A stretch of 64,000 nt of DNA, taken from Sunxiuqinia indica. GTDB lineage: Bacteria > Bacteroidota > Bacteroidia > Bacteroidales > Prolixibacteraceae. Both the position numbers and the translations under genes were made by a program. Of this stretch, positions 15,256 through 23,730 are shown one piece after another. The notes under the pieces were generated by a model. That model made no database searches. It was not told where the DNA came from and saw nothing but the letters and a program-made list of their open reading frames with translations. Where the stretch lies: the NCBI RefSeq assembly GCF_009847015.1, contig NZ_WVEM01000001.1:620001-684000 (forward strand), in the 5' to 3' direction. Every line of letters starts with the position of its first letter. Position 1 is the first letter of the stretch.

Positions 15256-16554
15256 ATGCAGGAAAAGGTTCAGCAAAAACTAAAAATATTAGCAGATGCC
15301 GCAAAGTTTGATGTTTCTTGCGCATCAAGTGGCAACAGCCGGAAGAACAAGGGAGGAATTGGCAATGCCGTTGCTGCAGGAATCTGTCACAGTTTTACGG
15401 ACGACGGACGATGCATTAGCCTGTTTAAAATACTGATGACCAACAATTGTATTTACGACTGCGCCTACTGCATCAACCGCCGTACAAACGATCGTCCAAG
15501 AGCAACATTTACCGTTCAGGAGATTGTGGATCTGACAATAAACTTTTACCGGCGCAACTATATCGAAGGGTTATTTCTAAGTTCAGGTGTAATTAAAAAT
15601 CCTGACTATACGATGGAGCGAATGATGCTGGTGGCAAAAAAACTAAGATTGGAAGAACGTTACTTTGGCTACATTCATATGAAAGCCATTCCGGGAGCCA
15701 ACCAGGATCTCATTCAACAGGCCGGCAAGTATGCTGACCGATTGAGCGTAAATATTGAAATCCCTACTGAATTTCAATTGAAGAAGCTAGCTCCGGAGAA
15801 GAACTACCAGAGTGTGTTACAGCCGATGAACCAGATTAAAGAAGGCATTCAAATTTATAAGGAAGAGAGAAAGAAATACCGACGAATTCCCAAATTTACG
15901 CCAGCAGGACAAAGCACTCAACTAATTGTTGGGGCAACCCCCGAAAGCGATCGACAGATTCTTCAACTCTCTTCCAGCTTTTACAATCAGCAGCAGCTAA
16001 AGCGGGTTTATTATTCAGGTTACCTTCCGGTAAATGAATACGACAAACGCCTCCCTGCGATGCAATCGCCACCATTGGTTCGCGAAAACCGCTTATACCA
16101 AAGCGATTGGCTGATGCGCTTTTATCAGTTCTCTGCCGACGAAATCCTAACGGAAGAGCATCCCTTTCTGGATTTAGATGTTGACCCCAAGTTAGCCTAT
16201 GCGCTGAGAAATCTTCACATGTTCCCAGTAGACATCAACCGGGCCGACTATCCGTTGATTTTGCGGGTGCCCGGCATCGGTGTCCAGTCGGCCAAAATGA
16301 TTGTTGATGCCCGCCGCTTTCGACGACTAACAAGCTACCACCTCAAAAAAATTGGAGTGGTGATGAAACGGGCTCAGTATTTTATTACCTGCAACGAACT
16401 TGCAGGACGAGTGCTCGATTGGGAACCGTCGCGTTTGAAAAGCCACATTGTAGCCGAAAGCCAAATGAAGAAAAGGAAAGCCGGTGACACCCAACTGATG
16501 CTATTCCCGCCCCAAGCTCGGATAACAGGACAGCCAAAACAACTTTATTTTTAA
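15256..16554 (+). CDS. Putative DNA modification/repair radical SAM protein (TIGR03916 type)
   Basis: A 432-residue radical SAM protein. The cluster motif is C65-IYD-C69-AY-C72, a C-x3-C-x2-C. The N-terminal NKGGIGNAVAAGICHSF and DGRCISLFKILMTN are, as I recall, typical of the family annotated as radical SAM linked to uracil-DNA-glycosylase-like proteins. Near residues 345-370, VPGIGVQSAKMIVDARRF is a helix-hairpin-helix, a non-specific DNA-binding element. The next gene, 11 bases downstream, is its constant partner. The exact reaction is unknown; a role in DNA repair or base modification is inferred from the motifs and pairing. Confidence 0.88.
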   Translation: MQEKVQQKLKILADAAKFDVSCASSGNSRKNKGGIGNAVAAGICHSFTDDGRCISLFKILMTNNCIYDCAYCINRRTNDRPRATFTVQEIVDLTINFYRRNYIEGLFLSSGVIKNPDYTMERMMLVAKKLRLEERYFGYIHMKAIPGANQDLIQQAGKYADRLSVNIEIPTEFQLKKLAPEKNYQSVLQPMNQIKEGIQIYKEERKKYRRIPKFTPAGQSTQLIVGATPESDRQILQLSSSFYNQQQLKRVYYSGYLPVNEYDKRLPAMQSPPLVRENRLYQSDWLMRFYQFSADEILTEEHPFLDLDVDPKLAYALRNLHMFPVDINRADYPLILRVPGIGVQSAKMIVDARRFRRLTSYHLKKIGVVMKRAQYFITCNELAGRVLDWEPSRLKSHIVAESQMKKRKAGDTQLMLFPPQARITGQPKQLYF

Positions 16555-16565
16555 AATTAAATCCG

Positions 16566-17330
16566 ATGGCTTATATCGTGTACGATGGCAGTTTTGAGGG
16601 TTTTTTAAGTGTTGTTTTTCATTGCTATCAGTACAAAATAACACCAAGCGATATTTGTAAAGACGCCAATTTCCAGGATATTCTTTTTGCTGATAAGGAA
16701 ACTGTTGCAACTGATGAACAGCGTGCAGCAAGAGTATGGAAAGCGGTTCAAAAAAAACTCCACAAACGCAACAAGCAACTACTCTTTAAAGCTTTTTTAT
16801 CCGAAGAGACAGACATTGAATTGATGCTTTACAGGTTTATTCGCCGGTTGCTTGACTCTAACTTTAGTATTGAAACCGACTATGGAGACACAAATGTGCT
16901 ACAGCTTAAAAAACTGGAGCGAAAAGTTATGCAGGAGGCTGCCCGTATGTTACAGTTTGTTCGGTTTCAGGAAACGAAAGATGGCATCTTCTTCGCCCCC
17001 ATTGAACCGGCATACGATGTGCTTCCATTTGTTATCCGGCATTTTAAAAACCGATTTGCAGACCAACAATGGTTGATTTATGATCTGAAACGGGACTATG
17101 GATTTTTCTACGATTTGAAAAAGGCAGAGGAGGTTGTATTATCGGAGAAGTCGTTTTCAACAACCGATGGCAAAGTTGACTCCAATTTTTTAGAGGAAGA
17201 CGAAGTAGCCTACCAAACTCTCTGGAAGGACTACTTTAACAGCATTAACATAAAGGCCCGTAAAAACTTAAAACTGCAACGCCAGCACATGCCTCGAAGG
17301 TATTGGAAGTTCTTGCCAGAAAAGCAGTAA
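16566..17330 (+). CDS. Putative DNA metabolism protein, DUF4130/TIGR03915 type
   Basis: A 254-residue protein whose opening MAYIVYDGSFEGFLSVVFHCY is diagnostic of the family that accompanies the preceding radical SAM protein. The C-terminal half (PAYDVLPFVIRHFKNRFADQQWLIYDLKRDYGFFYDL) resembles the DUF4130 region related to uracil-DNA glycosylases. It probably forms a complex with, or acts after, the radical SAM protein. Translation is likely coupled, with an 11-base gap. No signal peptide. The precise chemistry is not known. Confidence 0.88.
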   Translation: MAYIVYDGSFEGFLSVVFHCYQYKITPSDICKDANFQDILFADKETVATDEQRAARVWKAVQKKLHKRNKQLLFKAFLSEETDIELMLYRFIRRLLDSNFSIETDYGDTNVLQLKKLERKVMQEAARMLQFVRFQETKDGIFFAPIEPAYDVLPFVIRHFKNRFADQQWLIYDLKRDYGFFYDLKKAEEVVLSEKSFSTTDGKVDSNFLEEDEVAYQTLWKDYFNSINIKARKNLKLQRQHMPRRYWKFLPEKQ

Positions 17331-17364
17331 TGCAACGGTTCCCCTTGAGGTATTAGCATGCCAT

Positions 17365-17390
17365 GTCATCCTGAACTTGTTTTAAGATCC
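17365..17390. repeat. CTGAACTTGTTTCAG-type element, copy 2
   Basis: GTCATCCTGAACTTGTTTTAAG closely matches the reverse complement of the element ending at 13332 (GTCATGCTGAACTTGTTTCAG). Both copies sit in intergenic sequence on either side of the repressor/radical SAM module. Confidence 0.5.
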
Positions 17391-17467
17391 TTACGCCTAG
17401 CGCCTTTAATATCACTAAAACAGATTTCGAAACAAATTTTAATAATGCTCAATAGAGGAGGTTAAAA

Positions 17468-17502
17468 CAAAAAAGCTTCTATCAACTGATAGAAGCTTTT
17501 CT
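17468..17502. terminator. Terminator of the rpmB-rpmG-DUF4295 operon, possibly bidirectional
   Basis: An 11-bp perfect stem (AAGCTTCTATC/GATAGAAGCTT) with a four-base loop. On the minus strand it is followed by TTTTTTGTTTT, about 20 bases after the DUF4295 stop. On the plus strand it is followed by TTCTGTTT, so it may also stop the radical SAM transcript. Confidence 0.88.
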
Positions 17503-17521
17503 GTTTAGCAAACAAATATCT

Positions 17522-17674
17522 TTACTTTTTAAAAAAGTCTTTAACCATTTCGTTAGGAATGATATCTTCCTGAAATGTATACGCTCCGGTTTTATCAGAT
17601 TTTACCATCTTTATTACTTTGGCATGTCCTTTACCGGCTCCTTTTTGTAGTGATGCAACTGCTTTCTTAGCCAT
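17522..17674 (-). CDS. DUF4295 family protein, 50 residues
   Basis: A very small, basic protein (MAKKAVASLQKGAGKGHAKV... ending KDFFKK), found too short by usual cutoffs but clearly real. It lies eight bases after rpmG in the ribosomal cluster, and the sequence and position match DUF4295, a Bacteroidota-specific protein encoded after L33. Its function is unproven; its basic character and constant neighbourhood suggest a ribosome-associated role (inference). It is the last gene of the operon before the hairpin at 17468-17502. Confidence 0.88.
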   Translation of the reverse strand: MAKKAVASLQKGAGKGHAKVIKMVKSDKTGAYTFQEDIIPNEMVKDFFKK

Positions 17675-17682
17675 ATCTCAAT

Positions 17683-17865
17683 TTATTTAATTTCGCGGTG
17701 TACAGTTACTTTTTTCAAAACTGGGTTGTATTTCTTCAACTCTAAGCGATCAGGAGAATTTTTCCTATTCTTAGTTGAAATGTAACGAGATGTTCCTGGT
17801 ACGCCACTGTCTTTATGCTCAGTGCATTCCAAAATAACCTGTACCCTATTACCTTTTTTAGCCAT
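17683..17865 (-). CDS. rpmG: 50S ribosomal protein L33
   Basis: A 60-residue protein of the large ribosomal subunit. [18 protein letters not shown] and the [21 protein letters not shown] segment are the L33 signature. Only one Cys remains, in ECTEH, so this is the zinc-independent form (no CxxC pairs). It lies 11 bases after rpmB and 8 bases before DUF4295, so the three form one transcript. Confidence 0.97.
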   Translation of the reverse strand: MAKKGNRVQVILECTEHKDSGVPGTSRYISTKNRKNSPDRLELKKYNPVLKKVTVHREIK

Positions 17866-17876
17866 TTTCTACGCTT

Positions 17877-18119
17877 TTAAATATTCGTTACGAATCCTTT
17901 TTCTTTAGCTTCTTTCAAGGCATTGGTCAATCCTTTTTTATTGATTGTACGAATACCTGCAGCCGAAACTATTAATGAAATCCAACGATCTTCTTCTGGA
18001 AGATAGAATTTCTTCTTGAACAAATTCGGATAAAACCGACGCTTAGTTCTTCTTTTAGAGTGTGAAACATTGTTTCCCACCACTACTTTTTTTCCAGTAA
18101 CTTGACAAATTTTTGACAT
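17877..18119 (-). CDS. rpmB: 50S ribosomal protein L28
   Basis: An 80-residue large-subunit ribosomal protein. [33 protein letters not shown] is the classic L28 N-terminus. The single Cys shows it is the form lacking the zinc-binding Cys pairs. First gene of the rpmB-rpmG-DUF4295 operon. Upstream, a promoter candidate lies at 18164-18195. Confidence 0.97.
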   Translation of the reverse strand: MSKICQVTGKKVVVGNNVSHSKRRTKRRFYPNLFKKKFYLPEEDRWISLIVSAAGIRTINKKGLTNALKEAKEKGFVTNI

Positions 18120-18163
18120 TGTCTTATTTTTTATTCAGAATCACACATTTTTCAAACAGTTCG

Positions 18164-18195
18164 CAAAATAAGTGCTTTTTCCTGAGAAAATCAAA
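18164..18195 (-). promoter_or_regulatory. Candidate rpmB promoter
   Basis: On the minus strand TTTG (18195-18192) is followed after 21 bases by TATTTTG (18170-18164), close to the Bacteroidota -33 TTTG and -7 TAnnTTTG pair. It would give a leader of about 40 bases. A second -7-like box, TATCTTTG (18321-18314), lies further upstream. Confidence 0.4.
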
Positions 18196-18413
18196 TAGAT
18201 TAAAAACTTTTTCACGCTTTTATTAACAAGTAATTGTTTAAAAATCAAAAAGTTTTTTCATCCGCACTTAAGAGAGATTATTTTTTTCAGGATGCCTCTT
18301 AGATCGAGGACGACAAAGATAGTCATTTTTAACAGTAAAATCATGAACTAATTCAACAAGCTATCAGTTGTAAAATAATGTTCAGTATTTTCTAAATCAA
18401 AAAAAATAAAACC

Positions 18414-19058
18414 ATGGAAGAACAAATTAATCAAATGCCACGAATTGGTGACCTGGCTCCCGATTTTGAAGCAAACACCACCTTTGGACCAATTAAATTC
18501 TCGGAGTACAACAAAGGAAGTTGGGTCATTTTGTTTTCTCACCCAGCAGATTTCACACCAGTTTGCACCACTGAAATGAGTGGATTTGCAGTGCGCAGCG
18601 ACGAATTCAAAGCACTGAACACCAAGCTTATTGGTTTAAGTATCGACAGTATTCATGCCCATGTGGCCTGGGTTAATAATGTGAAGAAGCATAGCGGAGT
18701 GCTTTTCAATTTTCCGATTATTGCTGACATCGATATGAAAGTATCTAAACTTTATGGCATGCTTCAGCCCAACGAAAGTGAAACATCTGCCGTGCGTGCT
18801 GTATTTATCATTGATCCCACCGGAAAGGTGCGGTTGATGATGTACTATCCATTAAATGTTGGCCGAAATATGAATGAGATCGTACGTACGTTAAAAGCCC
18901 TTCAAACTTCGGACAAGCATGGTGTTGCACTTCCCTTAAACTGGGTACCCGGTGAAAAAGTAATTGTGCCACCACCAAAAACAGTTGAAGAAATGGAAGC
19001 ACGGGAAAAATCAGATTATGAAATGATGGATTTTTACCTGGCTAAAAGAGATTTATAG
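18414..19058 (+). CDS. Peroxiredoxin, 1-Cys Prx6 type
   Basis: A 214-residue thiol peroxidase that reduces hydrogen peroxide and alkyl hydroperoxides. The peroxidatic Cys51 lies in PADFTPVCTTE. No other Cys exists in the protein, so there is no resolving Cys and an external thiol is needed. Length, the VRAVFIIDPTGKVRLMMYYP segment and the extended C-terminal arm (GEKVIVPPPKTVEEMEAREKS) place it in the Prx6 subfamily. Cytoplasmic. It stands alone with its own terminator. Confidence 0.94.
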   Translation: MEEQINQMPRIGDLAPDFEANTTFGPIKFSEYNKGSWVILFSHPADFTPVCTTEMSGFAVRSDEFKALNTKLIGLSIDSIHAHVAWVNNVKKHSGVLFNFPIIADIDMKVSKLYGMLQPNESETSAVRAVFIIDPTGKVRLMMYYPLNVGRNMNEIVRTLKALQTSDKHGVALPLNWVPGEKVIVPPPKTVEEMEAREKSDYEMMDFYLAKRDL

Positions 19059-19078
19059 ATCATACCAGAATTTCACTT

Positions 19079-19113
19079 AACGGGAAGTACGAAATACGTG
19101 CTTCCTGTTTTAT
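19079..19113 (+). terminator. Terminator after the peroxiredoxin gene
   Basis: An imperfect stem GGGAAGTACG/CGTGCTTCC around a short loop, followed by TGTTTTATTTT, about 20 bases after the stop codon. Confidence 0.7.
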
Positions 19114-19158
19114 TTTATCGAAAAGTCAGCTACTTTTAGAGCAACCATAAATTAATTG

Positions 19159-19974
19159 ATGAATTCATCAGGGAACAAATATTATCCAACCATTCTTGGC
19201 GCTGCCCACTTGGTTATTCTTTACATCTTTATCCAGACAATCGTCGACTTTCCCCTGGCGATCTGGGATTACTATCATGGCACTGAGTTTTTGTCAAATC
19301 CAGTTAAGAAGATTGTCCTCTCGTTAGGCTCTATTTTGTTTATCCTGTATTTTGCCTATCGAAAAGCCAAAACCAAACTCAAAAATTTATTCCCATTGAA
19401 ATGGTTCAACCCGCTGATTTTTATCCCAATGATTACGTTTCTGGCAGCAGCTCATGTTTTCCTGGGGGAGATCAATCGCGAGGTAGAGCAGCTCATACCC
19501 GCCCCTCCCTGGTTTTGGGAGCTCTTCAACCGGATCTTTGAGAATGATTATGGTTTTTTGGGTGCTGTTTTGAAAGTCGCTGTAATTGCTCCTATTGTTG
19601 AAGAACTCATCTTTAGAGGAGTGATTATGCATGGATTAATGCGTAACTACCCAAAGATTATAGCCATTTTTGTATCAGCTCTGTTTTTTGCCTTGTTTCA
19701 TTTAAACCCCTGGCAATTTCCGGCTACTTTTCTACTGGGACTGCTGCTTGGCTGGGTGATGGTAATTACCCGCAACATTTTTGCTTGTATACTAGGGCAC
19801 TCCATAAATAATTTGTTGGTTCTGTTATCAATTGAATATTGGGACGAAATTAGCCAATTTTCTTTTTTCTTACTGGAGCAAAAAGAACAACTGCACATAA
19901 GCTACCTGGTAGCCGGTATTAGCGTGGTGTTTATAGGGTTGCTGGCCACTTTTAGCCGCAAACATACTACTTAG
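19159..19974 (+). CDS. CPBP family intramembrane glutamic endopeptidase
   Basis: A 271-residue multi-pass membrane protein. The family motifs are visible: EELIFRGV (catalytic Glu pair and Arg), FALFHLNP (conserved His) and ILGHSINN (conserved His and Asn). These belong to the CPBP/Abi family related to Rce1, which cleaves membrane substrates or acts in bacteriocin self-immunity. The ATG at 19159 is preferred over the in-frame TTG three bases earlier. The next gene begins ten bases downstream and is probably co-transcribed. Confidence 0.9.
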   Translation: MNSSGNKYYPTILGAAHLVILYIFIQTIVDFPLAIWDYYHGTEFLSNPVKKIVLSLGSILFILYFAYRKAKTKLKNLFPLKWFNPLIFIPMITFLAAAHVFLGEINREVEQLIPAPPWFWELFNRIFENDYGFLGAVLKVAVIAPIVEELIFRGVIMHGLMRNYPKIIAIFVSALFFALFHLNPWQFPATFLLGLLLGWVMVITRNIFACILGHSINNLLVLLSIEYWDEISQFSFFLLEQKEQLHISYLVAGISVVFIGLLATFSRKHTT

Positions 19975-19984
19975 CAAACAATCG

Positions 19985-20461
19985 ATGGATTATATCTTAA
20001 TTTTTCTGGGAATCGTGATGATGGTATCGGGTCTGCTGGGTTGCATACTGCCTGTATTGCCGGGGCCTCCATTAAGTTATATTGGCATACTGCTACTTCA
20101 CTTCACCGAAAAACATCAGTTTTCTTCCAATTTTTTAATTGGCTGGGCCGCAATTACCATTATTGTGTATTTATTAGACTACCTGATTCCGATATGGGGA
20201 ACCAAGCGGTTCGGTGGCAGTAAACGCGGTATTTGGGGAAGTATAATTGGCTTAATGATCGGCATGTTCGTTTTTCCTCCTATCGGTATTATTGTTGGGC
20301 CATTTGCCGGAGCAGTAATTGGAGAGCTCAGTGAAGGCAAACAATCCAAAGAAGCATTTCGATCCGGCTTGGGATCATTTATTGGATTTTTAGTGGGCAC
20401 CCTATTGAAACTAGTTGCTTCTGGGATGATGACCTGGTATTTTATTGCCGAGATGATCTAA
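19985..20461 (+). CDS. DUF456 family membrane protein
   Basis: A 158-residue integral membrane protein with four to five hydrophobic segments. GCILPVLPGPPLSYIGILLL near the N-terminus and the Gly-rich IWGSIIGLMIGMFVFPPIGIIVGPFAGAVIGEL are typical of DUF456. Between segments 2 and 3 is WGTKRFGGSKRG, a basic cytoplasmic loop. Function unknown; Gly-zipper-like helices suggest oligomerisation (inference). It follows the CPBP gene by ten bases. Confidence 0.9.
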   Translation: MDYILIFLGIVMMVSGLLGCILPVLPGPPLSYIGILLLHFTEKHQFSSNFLIGWAAITIIVYLLDYLIPIWGTKRFGGSKRGIWGSIIGLMIGMFVFPPIGIIVGPFAGAVIGELSEGKQSKEAFRSGLGSFIGFLVGTLLKLVASGMMTWYFIAEMI

Positions 20462-20735
20462 CTCAAGCCAAACAATCAGTTTTGAAAACGAACGGAGAAT
20501 TTGAGAGAGACAAAATAATTGAGTTGCCCGTTATGTATGACAGGAATCGAAATTATCGATTTCATAAGTTGAGTATTATGCTAATCCCAGACGATGATGA
20601 GTACCGATAGTCAGGTAAAGATAAAGTGCTTAGTGCCTTGACTCCGTTTACGGTGATAATCGCCGGAGCTAGATCAGAAGAACCATATGATATTAAATCG
20701 GCAAAATAACAGAATCGAAAATTCACACGATAAAT

Positions 20736-21671
20736 CTATACTTTATCCTTATACCATTCGTGTTTTCCACCTTGAGCATAGTCATAAGTCTTGTTTAACA
20801 AGACTTCGATTTCTTTCTCTGTCATAGGTTCAAAATTACGTGTAATCTCCAAGTTGTGTCGCAAATGTTCAAGATTGTTCATTCCGGAGACGAGTGTCGA
20901 AACAGGCAATGTCATTGAAAAGCGCAAACACTCTTCAATTGATGCGATCTTTTCGTTTACAATAGCTCCGGAAGCGACTGATTTCATGCCTATAATTCCT
21001 ATGTTTTTTTCCTGAAGGATCGGTATAATTTCTTGTGAAAAGCTCAAGTAATGATGGTCCAACACGTTGATCGGCATTTGTACTGTCTCCCAATCAAAGC
21101 CTTTATCAAGCATGGCTTTATGTATATCTGGCCGACTATGCCCGGTGAAACCGATATGGCGGATAACACCGTCTTGTTTCTTCTTTTGCACAAAGTCAAG
21201 TACACCGCTTGAATAGATTTTATCTACCGCGTCAAGACTTTCAATTTCATGAAATTGCCATAAATCGAGGTAGTCTGTTTGTAATCTTCTGAGGCTGGTT
21301 TCCAAATGCTCCTGTGCCGTTTTTACATCACGACCATGATGCTTGGTCATCAAAATAGCTTTCTTGCGATAACCATCCAACAGTGCTTTACCCATTAGCT
21401 CTTCACTGCGCCCGCTATTATAATGCCAAGCATTATCGAGAAAATTGACGCCGCTGTCGAGAGCTTCACGAATTAGTTTTACAGATGTTTCATCACTAAT
21501 ATGACGATCACCAATATGGTGACCTCCCACACCTATCAACGAAACATCGAGATTGGTTTTACCTAGTGTCCGGTAAGGAATTCCATCTTTTTTAAACGAT
21601 GATGATAATCCAACCATAGACATTCCGGCCACGGTTGCTGCAGTATTTCTAATAAAATCACGACGTTTCAT
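20736..21671 (-). CDS. Tat-exported aldo/keto reductase
   Basis: A 311-residue aldo/keto reductase with an N-terminal twin-arginine signal (MKRRDFIRNTAATVAGMSMVG), so folded with cofactor and exported to the periplasm. The tetrad is DNAWHY (Asp and Tyr), MTKHHGRD (Lys) and WQFHEI (His). The C-terminus (TYDYAQGGKHEWYKDKV) is short and lacks the Cys-rich ferredoxin tail of related family members. Substrate unknown. It is oriented like the downstream-numbered FMN-binding/porin pair but separated by 219 bases with a palindrome, so likely its own unit. Confidence 0.88.
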   Translation of the reverse strand: MKRRDFIRNTAATVAGMSMVGLSSSFKKDGIPYRTLGKTNLDVSLIGVGGHHIGDRHISDETSVKLIREALDSGVNFLDNAWHYNSGRSEELMGKALLDGYRKKAILMTKHHGRDVKTAQEHLETSLRRLQTDYLDLWQFHEIESLDAVDKIYSSGVLDFVQKKKQDGVIRHIGFTGHSRPDIHKAMLDKGFDWETVQMPINVLDHHYLSFSQEIIPILQEKNIGIIGMKSVASGAIVNEKIASIEECLRFSMTLPVSTLVSGMNNLEHLRHNLEITRNFEPMTEKEIEVLLNKTYDYAQGGKHEWYKDKV

Positions 21672-21781
21672 AACTTTTTTTTGTTTTATACAACAACATG
21701 ACTATCAGATTGTTTTAAACAGGACAATCATCAAAACAGCATTTTGAACCCAAGTGCTATCCGTTAATAACACCTTAATTG

Positions 21782-21800
21782 CTTTTTGTAATACAAAAAG
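21782..21800. promoter_or_regulatory. Palindrome CTTTTTGTA-A-TACAAAAAG
   Basis: A perfect nine-base inverted repeat in the gap between the FMN-binding gene (ends 21891) and the Tat reductase (starts 21671), both minus strand. There is no T-run after it, so an operator or RNA-processing hairpin is as likely as a terminator. Confidence 0.4.
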
Positions 21801-21890
21801 TTAGGGTTTACAACTGATTTTGAATCAATTGGAGGGTGGCTATTCGGGCTTCAAATCACGATTTCTGAACGCCAATTCACGTTCACCATC

Positions 21891-22415
21891 CTATAAATTA
21901 GAATTCTGTAATCGAATTGTTATTTCGCGAATACCTTTCGTTATAGAACCTGCTGATAGCGTTGCGCCAGAAATAGCTTGCACTTCGTCGCCGTAATCGA
22001 GGTCTCCACCATCGTAGCCAGTAAACTGATTTAACCAACGTTTTGACTGGATTTCTCCACCATGATCGGAATAGTACTTCATCACCCGAACGAATTCTAC
22101 TTCCCGGTCTTCATTATAATACACGAGGTAATAAAAATGATCGTAACGTCCCATTCCAACTGCTGAAACGACATATCCCAAAGGCTCTCCTTTTTTTGCT
22201 AAGCGAGAAACCCCTTCAATATAGTCGCTCTTTAATCCGGGGGTTGTCACGGGAGTCAATTCCAAGTCTGAGCGATCGACATCAAATTCTTTCGACAGCA
22301 GTTTTAGCACCTTCTTCGACTCCTTTCCGCTCAATCCTGCTGCGGAAAGATAAGCCTGCCCACTTGTGAACGCAAGTAGGCAGGCGATAGCTATGAAAAA
22401 TTTTCTTAGAACCAT
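21891..22415 (-). CDS. Secreted FMN-binding domain protein
   Basis: A 174-residue protein with a signal peptide (MVLRKFFIAIACLLAFTSGQAYLSA). The C-terminal part contains QAISGATLSAGSITKG, the S/T-G-A-T flavinylation motif at which ApbE attaches FMN to a Thr in RnfG/NqrC-like proteins. The protein is therefore likely a periplasmic flavoprotein for extracytoplasmic electron transfer. Its start overlaps the end of the preceding porin gene by ten bases, so the two are translationally coupled. No ApbE gene or membrane electron-transfer complex is in the window, which leaves the redox partner open. Confidence 0.85.
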   Translation of the reverse strand: MVLRKFFIAIACLLAFTSGQAYLSAAGLSGKESKKVLKLLSKEFDVDRSDLELTPVTTPGLKSDYIEGVSRLAKKGEPLGYVVSAVGMGRYDHFYYLVYYNEDREVEFVRVMKYYSDHGGEIQSKRWLNQFTGYDGGDLDYGDEVQAISGATLSAGSITKGIREITIRLQNSNL

Positions 22416-23566
22416 ATTCCAATTCCTAAATTCAATTGCGTTTTGGAATCATCAGAAGCTTCGTTGCTAAACCATTGCATATCGGCTTTTAATACGGCTC
22501 CCGGTGACATCCACCAACCAATACCGGCAGTTACGTCGGTACGATCGTAAGCCAGGTTTTGCGTAATCCCTTCAACCTCCTGATGCGTGTTGTACTTTTC
22601 GTATCGTGCAAATGGAACCAGTTTCTGATCTGTGTTCTTCGAGTTCAATAAATCATATCCGGCTTCCAGATAGTAACCAAACAGCTGGCTTCCCAAATCT
22701 TTCCCCGTAAATGCGTTGTACTGATCAGTGTTATTTAGTGACGCGTAATTTATCTGACCTCTAAATACCCAACCGTTTGTCGAATACCGACCATCAAACC
22801 CAATCATGTTAATCCCTATAACTGATGAGTCAGCCATAGCTTCCAAGGCAGTATTTCCTTTTTCGATTCCATCGTAAAGGCTGGTTTGTGTTTCACCCAA
22901 ATAAGCGCTAAAGCCAAATTTTAATCCGGGAACTCCATAGTAGTCAAACTTTGCAGCCAGATTCGGATGTGTAAAAATTGATTCAGCTCCTTTTTGACGT
23001 CCTTTACGGAAAGCATCGGTACCACGCAATACACCGCCATCATCGTAACTCTTAAATCCGTTAACCACGTATACCTGGTATTTTAAATCCAAATTCTGAA
23101 TATTCCCAGTAAATCCTGCACCAATTTCCCGCCAGGTTGTAGGTACAATTTTACTATCCAGATTAGGACGTTCAACGCCATTATAAGTAGCCGGCTCGTG
23201 GTATTCATTGGTAATGCCCATGGGAATCAGCAGTAGACCTCCACGAAAACTCATCCAATCGTTTACACGATAATTCAGGAAAGCCTGCTCTACAAATACT
23301 TCTTTTACATGCTCATATTCAAGCTCGGTTACAAACTGGGTGCGCTCGTTAAAACGGTAAGCAAACATCATAACCAAACGATGTACATCCATATTTCCAT
23401 TTTGATGAACATCAGACGATAAGGGCTGATTATAATCGATTTGGGCGTACCCTCCAATACTTAATCTGTCTTGCGACTCCAACAACTTCTCTGCTGTATT
23501 CTGCCCATTTACTAACAAAGCTGAAATTCCAGTCAGCACTACTACAAGTAAAACTCTCATTCTCAT
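22406..23566 (-). CDS. Outer membrane porin, phosphate-selective porin O/P-like
   Basis: A 386-residue beta-barrel protein with a signal peptide (MRMRVLLVVVLTGISALLVNGQ). It has alternating amphipathic strands, the motif RLSIGGYAQIDYNQP at the start of the mature barrel, and a terminal aromatic residue (GIGIWF) as expected for Bam-assembled porins. SFRGGLLLIPMGITNEYHEP and GWWMSPGAVLKADMQW resemble porins annotated as phosphate-selective in Bacteroidota; the real solute is unknown. It is upstream of and overlaps the FMN-binding gene. A second ATG two codons in is an equally good start. Confidence 0.85.
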   Translation of the reverse strand: MRMRVLLVVVLTGISALLVNGQNTAEKLLESQDRLSIGGYAQIDYNQPLSSDVHQNGNMDVHRLVMMFAYRFNERTQFVTELEYEHVKEVFVEQAFLNYRVNDWMSFRGGLLLIPMGITNEYHEPATYNGVERPNLDSKIVPTTWREIGAGFTGNIQNLDLKYQVYVVNGFKSYDDGGVLRGTDAFRKGRQKGAESIFTHPNLAAKFDYYGVPGLKFGFSAYLGETQTSLYDGIEKGNTALEAMADSSVIGINMIGFDGRYSTNGWVFRGQINYASLNNTDQYNAFTGKDLGSQLFGYYLEAGYDLLNSKNTDQKLVPFARYEKYNTHQEVEGITQNLAYDRTDVTAGIGWWMSPGAVLKADMQWFSNEASDDSKTQLNLGIGIWF

Positions 23567-23730
23567 ATCAAGATCATTTAAATTAAAAGGTGAATTTATA
23601 CACCTGCAAATCTAGATGTAGCTGGGAAAGCTGACAATACCAAGATGTTGGGATATTTGCGGAGAAGTGAACCGAAGGTGAAAACTTCTATCATCAAAAG
23701 GCAACAGAAGAATTAGTGGTTTCATAGGAA

